Positions 38,995-41,925 of a DNA stretch of 41,925 bases are shown here, piece after piece. The DNA lies in contig JAPJOH010000023.1 of NCBI GenBank assembly GCA_030826265.1, positions 1 to 41,925 of the forward strand, in the 5' to 3' direction. Under the pieces are notes generated by a model that was not told where the DNA came from, did not search any database, and worked only from the letters and a program-made list of their open reading frames with translations. The position numbers and the translations under genes are program-made. Position 1 is the stretch's first letter, and each line of letters starts with the position of its first letter. Source of the DNA: Collinsella aerofaciens (GTDB lineage Bacteria; Actinomycetota; Coriobacteriia; Coriobacteriales; Coriobacteriaceae).

Positions 38995-40434
38995 ATGTCT
39001 GATAATTGTACGGTCGCGCCCGCCAATGGGCGCATTACCGGTACCCAGATCCGCATCGTCGCGGTCGTCGTCCTGGGTGCCCTCTTGGCGCTACTGAACC
39101 AAACGGTGATGTCGCCTGCGCTGCCGGTCATCATGTCCGATTTCGCCATCGATGCCTCGACTGCCCAGTGGATCATGTCCATATACCCGCTGGTGAGCGG
39201 CATCATGGTCCCCGTTTCGGCGTTCCTTATCGACAAGTTCAGCACCCGCGCGCTATTCTTCGGGGCGACGCTGGTGTTCGCGCTGGGCACGCTGCTGTGC
39301 GCCGCAGCCCCTGATTTCCTGTTCCTCATCATCGGTCGCGTGTTGCAAGCGGCGGGCTCAGGCGTGCTCATGCCGCTTGTCTCGGTGGTTCCCATGCTGG
39401 TGTTCCCCGTCGAGAAACGAGGAACGGCTATGGGCATGGCGGGCATCGTCATGTCGGCGGGTCCCGCGGTCGGCCCCGTCGTAGGCGGTGCGGTGATCGA
39501 CACGTACGGCTGGCGCACCATGATCGGCGCCATCGTCCCCCTCGCAATTCTCGTGCTGGTGCTGGGCGTGTTCATGCTGAAAAACGTGGGCGAGCTGAAG
39601 AACCCCAAGCTCGACCTGCCCTCGGTCGTCCTCTCCACCATCGCCTTCGGCGGACTTCTCTACGGGTTCTCGAGCGCCTCGTCGATGGGTTGGGGCAACC
39701 CCGTGGTGCTCGGCTCGATCGTCGCGGGTGTCGTGTGCTTGGTGCTGTTCGTCGTACGCCAGGGCAAAATCGAGGACCCGCTGCTTCAACTGGGCACGCT
39801 CAAGACGCGCGAGTTCCGCGTGGCCGCCATCATCGTCACGCTCATCAACGCCGCATGCCTGGTCACCAACACGCTGTTGCCGTTGCTGCTGCAAACCTCG
39901 CTTGGCGCTTCGGCCTTCGAAACCGGCATGGCCATGCTTCCCGCCGCGGCGGTGGGCATCATCATCAGCCCTATCTCCGGCGTGGTGTTCGACAAGTTCG
40001 GTCCGCGTGCCATCTCGATCGTCGGCCTGGCCCTCATGACCGGCGCCCTGTTCCTGCTCTCGCTTTCGACGGTAAACACGCCCATCTTGGTGGTTGCGCT
40101 GTTCTGCATGCTGCAGTCCGCCGGCCAGTCGCTCGCGAACATGCCGGTGAACACATGGGGTGTCAATGCCTTGAAAAATGACATGATCGCTCACGGCAAC
40201 GCCATCGCGAACACCGGTCGCCAGGTCGCCGGCGGTTTGTGCACGGCGCTCATCATCACGGTCATGACAAGCGTCACCGCGTCGGCCGGCGTCGATGCGA
40301 GCATCCAAGTAGCCACCGCCGTGGGCGCGGGCGTCGCTTACAAGGTGTGCGCGGCAATCGGCCTCGTTTCCCTTATCTGCGCCATATTCAGCGTGCGCAC
40401 CAAGAAAACCGCACCGAAAACGAAGGAGGCATAA
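38995..40434 (+). CDS. MFS drug efflux transporter (DHA2/EmrB-QacA type)
   Basis: This 479-residue major facilitator protein appears to have 14 membrane segments. It resembles the EmrB/QacA drug:H+ antiporter group, with LLNQTVMSPALPVIMSDF in helix 1, the motif-A-like LIDKFSTRALFF and the helix-5 antiporter motif GPAVGPVVGGAVID. GAAGGAAG precedes the ATG. All 20 of its Phe codons are TTC, unlike most genes of the window, suggesting a different origin. It is followed after 3 bases by the CBS-pair gene in the same operon. The exported compound is unknown. Confidence 0.9.
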   Translation: MSDNCTVAPANGRITGTQIRIVAVVVLGALLALLNQTVMSPALPVIMSDFAIDASTAQWIMSIYPLVSGIMVPVSAFLIDKFSTRALFFGATLVFALGTLLCAAAPDFLFLIIGRVLQAAGSGVLMPLVSVVPMLVFPVEKRGTAMGMAGIVMSAGPAVGPVVGGAVIDTYGWRTMIGAIVPLAILVLVLGVFMLKNVGELKNPKLDLPSVVLSTIAFGGLLYGFSSASSMGWGNPVVLGSIVAGVVCLVLFVVRQGKIEDPLLQLGTLKTREFRVAAIIVTLINAACLVTNTLLPLLLQTSLGASAFETGMAMLPAAAVGIIISPISGVVFDKFGPRAISIVGLALMTGALFLLSLSTVNTPILVVALFCMLQSAGQSLANMPVNTWGVNALKNDMIAHGNAIANTGRQVAGGLCTALIITVMTSVTASAGVDASIQVATAVGAGVAYKVCAAIGLVSLICAIFSVRTKKTAPKTKEA

Positions 40435-40437
40435 GCG

Positions 40438-40944
40438 ATGTCCGAGATTCTGTCCGAGCGCATCCCGCTCGAGCTCGAGGGGACGCCCGTTTCGAGCATC
40501 ATGATTGAAGAGCCGTTCACCTGCACGCAGGATTGCACGATTTCCGACGTGGTGCGCATGCTCGCCGAAAACGAGGTGAGCAGCATGCCCGTAATCGATG
40601 AGCGCAACCAGGTGGTCGGGTTCATCTCCGACGGCGATGTCATGGGAGCCATCGCGCAGCATCGCGCTCACACCATCTTCACGGGCGGCGACGCGTCCAT
40701 GCTGTACTTCGACGATCAGAGCCTTGAGCAGCGCATCGAAGACCTGAAGGATCGCTGCGTCATGGATTTCGCGACGCGCCAGGTAGTGTGTGCCCGTCCC
40801 GAGCAGAGCATCGCCCGCGTCGCCGCGCTGCTGGCGAAGAAGAAGTTCAAGAAGCTTCCTGTGGTTGATGACGAGGGCAAACTCGTGGGGGTCATCCGCC
40901 GCTCCGCCATCACCAAATACATCTTCGGCATCCTTTTCCAATAG
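40438..40944 (+). CDS. CBS-domain pair protein
   Basis: This 168-residue protein consists of two CBS domains, about residues 15-75 (VSSIMIEEPFTCTQDCTISD and PVIDERNQVVGFISDGD) and 105-165 (VMDFATRQVVCARPEQSI and PVVDDEGKLVGVIRRSA), with no enzyme domain. Such pairs bind adenine nucleotides or S-adenosylmethionine and often regulate a partner protein. It starts 3 bases after the MFS stop, so a direct link to the transporter is plausible. All 8 Phe codons are TTC. The ligand is unknown. Confidence 0.88.
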   Translation: MSEILSERIPLELEGTPVSSIMIEEPFTCTQDCTISDVVRMLAENEVSSMPVIDERNQVVGFISDGDVMGAIAQHRAHTIFTGGDASMLYFDDQSLEQRIEDLKDRCVMDFATRQVVCARPEQSIARVAALLAKKKFKKLPVVDDEGKLVGVIRRSAITKYIFGILFQ

Positions 40945-41118
40945 GGGCAGGTCGCACTTGAGGCGAACATCTCGAGGCATCGAGCCAGCAACTGGACCAG
41001 ACAACCTTGACACGCACGCGCTTTCCCTCGATGCTTCGGTAAGGGGAGCTGCGAAAATCGCAGCACGGGTGATCGGCGCCGCGCCCCCGAAGGCAAAAGC
41101 GAACACGGGAGCGATACG

Positions 41119-41427
41119 ATGGGAAAAGTCCTGGACGAAGATTTGGTTTATGAGATTCTCTCCGTCGTGGCAGAGATTCCGGCGGGATGCGTCGCCTCGT
41201 ACGGTCAGATAGCGCGCCTCATCGGCAGGGAGAAAAACTCTCGCCTGGTCGGAGCGGTGCTGAGCGAGGCGGATCGCTACGGCGATTATCCCTGCCACCG
41301 CGTCGTCAACCACGCGGGACGCCTCGCGCCAAACTTCCCCGACCAGCGAGCACTACTGACGGAGGAAGGAGTCGCCTTCCGAGACAACGGCTGCGTCGAC
41401 ATGAAAAAGCACCAGTGGAACGAGTAG
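41119..41427 (+). CDS. MGMT-like DNA alkyltransferase domain protein
   Basis: This 102-residue protein is only the C-terminal DNA-binding domain of O6-alkylguanine-DNA alkyltransferase: helix-turn-helix SYGQIARLIG and the active site YPCHRVVNHAG with Cys59. Alkyltransferase-like proteins lack this Cys, but here it is kept, so it may still be a transferase or a small ATL-type relative. The N-terminal domain is absent. A GGGAGCG site precedes the ATG. It is 174 bases downstream of the CBS gene. Confidence 0.85.
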   Translation: MGKVLDEDLVYEILSVVAEIPAGCVASYGQIARLIGREKNSRLVGAVLSEADRYGDYPCHRVVNHAGRLAPNFPDQRALLTEEGVAFRDNGCVDMKKHQWNE

Positions 41428-41640
41428 CCAGGCAGCGTAGCGTCGAAAGGAGCGACGCCACGGGGAACGACCTGCGCCCCGCCGCCGGACAACCTATGGC
41501 AAAGTGACACGTCCCACAAAGAGCGGCGTACCAGTACGAGACACGACCGCGACGTAAAAAGACCCTATGATACTCGTAAGCATCTATCTGATTGCCCGCC
41601 TCGAGGTACCCAAAGAACGAGAGATGCCGAAACCCCTAGA

Positions 41641-41680
41641 CAAAGAAAAAGGTCGGGAGCTTTTATGCTTCCGACCTGAA
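41641..41680 (-). terminator. Terminator downstream of the tRNA-Met fragment
   Basis: GGTCGGGAGC (41651-41660) pairs with 41667-41676 (one mismatch). On the - strand the stem is followed by TTTTTCTTTG. It is placed just after the tRNA 3' end. Confidence 0.85.
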
Positions 41681-41686
41681 GTTTCA

Positions 41687-41731
41687 TGGTCGCGGGGGGC
41701 GGATTTGAACCACCGACCTTCGGGTTATGAG
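41687..41731 (-). tRNA. 3' half of tRNA-Met (CAT anticodon), displaced attachment site
   Basis: On the - strand the sequence gives the anticodon loop CTCATAA (anticodon CAT at 41729-41727), the 3' side of the anticodon stem, a variable loop, a T arm (GGTGG TTCAAAT CCGCC), the acceptor strand CCCCGCG, A73 and an encoded CCA. Everything 5' of the anticodon loop is missing: the next bases do not pair with the stem. This is the usual remnant left when an integrase inserts an element into a tRNA 3' end. The terminal stem fits an initiator-like acceptor, but I cannot exclude elongator tRNA-Met. Confidence 0.85.
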
Positions 41732-41760
41732 GTCGCTACGACGTTGTTTCATTCAGACAT

Positions 41761-41860
41761 TTCGACCCAAATTGAAGTCAATATAACTCCAGGTCATTTG
41801 ATGTTTTCATAGATTTACGAAAGAAAAGTACGCGGAATAATTCGACCCAAATTCGACCCA
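41761..41860. repeat. Repeated TTCGACCCAAATT motifs next to the tRNA fragment
   Basis: TTCGACCCAAATT occurs at 41761-41773 and 41841-41853, and TTCGACCCA again at 41852-41860, 11 bp after the second. Short direct repeats close to a tRNA crossover site look like arm-type integrase binding sites. Confidence 0.55.
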
Positions 41861-41925
41861 CAACGAGCTTGAAAGCGGTCAGGCGGAGCATTACCCTTGG
41901 GGTGTGACCCCACGCAGGGCCCACC

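Larger units (their letters stand above)
41428..41925. other. Non-coding right end with tRNA fragment and repeats
   Basis: These 498 bases hold a terminator, a partial tRNA-Met and repeated TTCGACCC motifs. The short open frame across the tRNA fragment (41567-41812) is not credible as a gene. Confidence 0.75.

Noticed and set aside
41567..41812. An 81-codon open frame on the + strand
   Set aside because: It runs through the terminator and tRNA-Met fragment and has no ribosome binding site or family resemblance.
1..41925. CRISPR arrays, insertion sequences or rRNA genes
   Set aside because: No regularly spaced repeats, transposase genes or rRNA segments were seen in the window.

Overview
The window looks like chromosome of a Coriobacteriia gut actinobacterium, most likely Collinsella or a close relative. 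This rests on the high GC content, the actinobacterial gene mix and the family resemblance of the proteins; no rRNA is present to confirm it. Most genes are on the + strand. Exceptions are kdpDE, a kduD/isomerase pair with its neighbouring GntR gene, and an ArsC-like gene.

Region 1 (1-4100) has a stand-alone HPr-like protein with Asp at position 46, followed by an iron(II) uptake cluster: two FeoA proteins, FeoB and a small Cys-rich membrane protein. Region 2 (4195-20032) is a pectin/galacturonate locus. It holds a LacI-type regulator, uxaC-uxaB-uxaA, a GPH-family transporter, a GH28 polygalacturonase, an alpha/beta esterase, a fused CE8 pectinesterase plus alpha/beta hydrolase, an SGNH esterase, a GH105 unsaturated uronyl hydrolase and a TIM-barrel isomerase/epimerase. 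None of the enzymes has a visible signal peptide, so oligogalacturonides are probably imported and then taken apart in the cytoplasm. Region 3 (20136-29723) has a GltD-like flavin/Fe-S oxidoreductase and the kdp potassium system. kdpF-A-B-C reads rightwards and kdpD-kdpE leftwards; kdpD is frameshifted in a CT dinucleotide run. The kdp block is bracketed by two near-identical hairpin repeats. Region 4 (29970-37945) has an old-yellow-enzyme-type oxidoreductase, an RpiB-family isomerase with KduD (unsaturated uronate branch), a GntR/FCD regulator, a GntP permease and an IlvD/Edd-family dehydratase. Together the galacturonate, unsaturated uronate and probably aldonate branches all converge on 2-keto-3-deoxygluconate; KDG kinase and KDPG aldolase are not in this window.

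Region 5 (38133-41925) has an ArsC-like protein, then a drug-efflux MFS, a CBS-pair protein and an MGMT-like protein that use only TTC for Phe, unlike the rest of the window. The right edge carries the 3' half of a tRNA-Met with its terminator and repeated 8-13 bp motifs, which looks like the end of a tRNA-integrated element lying mainly beyond the window.

The least obvious structure is regulatory. Nine copies of a CG-centred palindrome (GTGAACGTTCAC type) sit at the uxaC, transporter, GH105 and kduD promoters. Four promoter regions (uxaC, transporter, GH105, gntR/gntP) also carry 9-bp direct repeats of ACCGTTCAC type with a period of exactly 21 bp. That is the geometry of LytTR-type (or AraC-type) activator sites and suggests a second regulator that links pectin and aldonate use.
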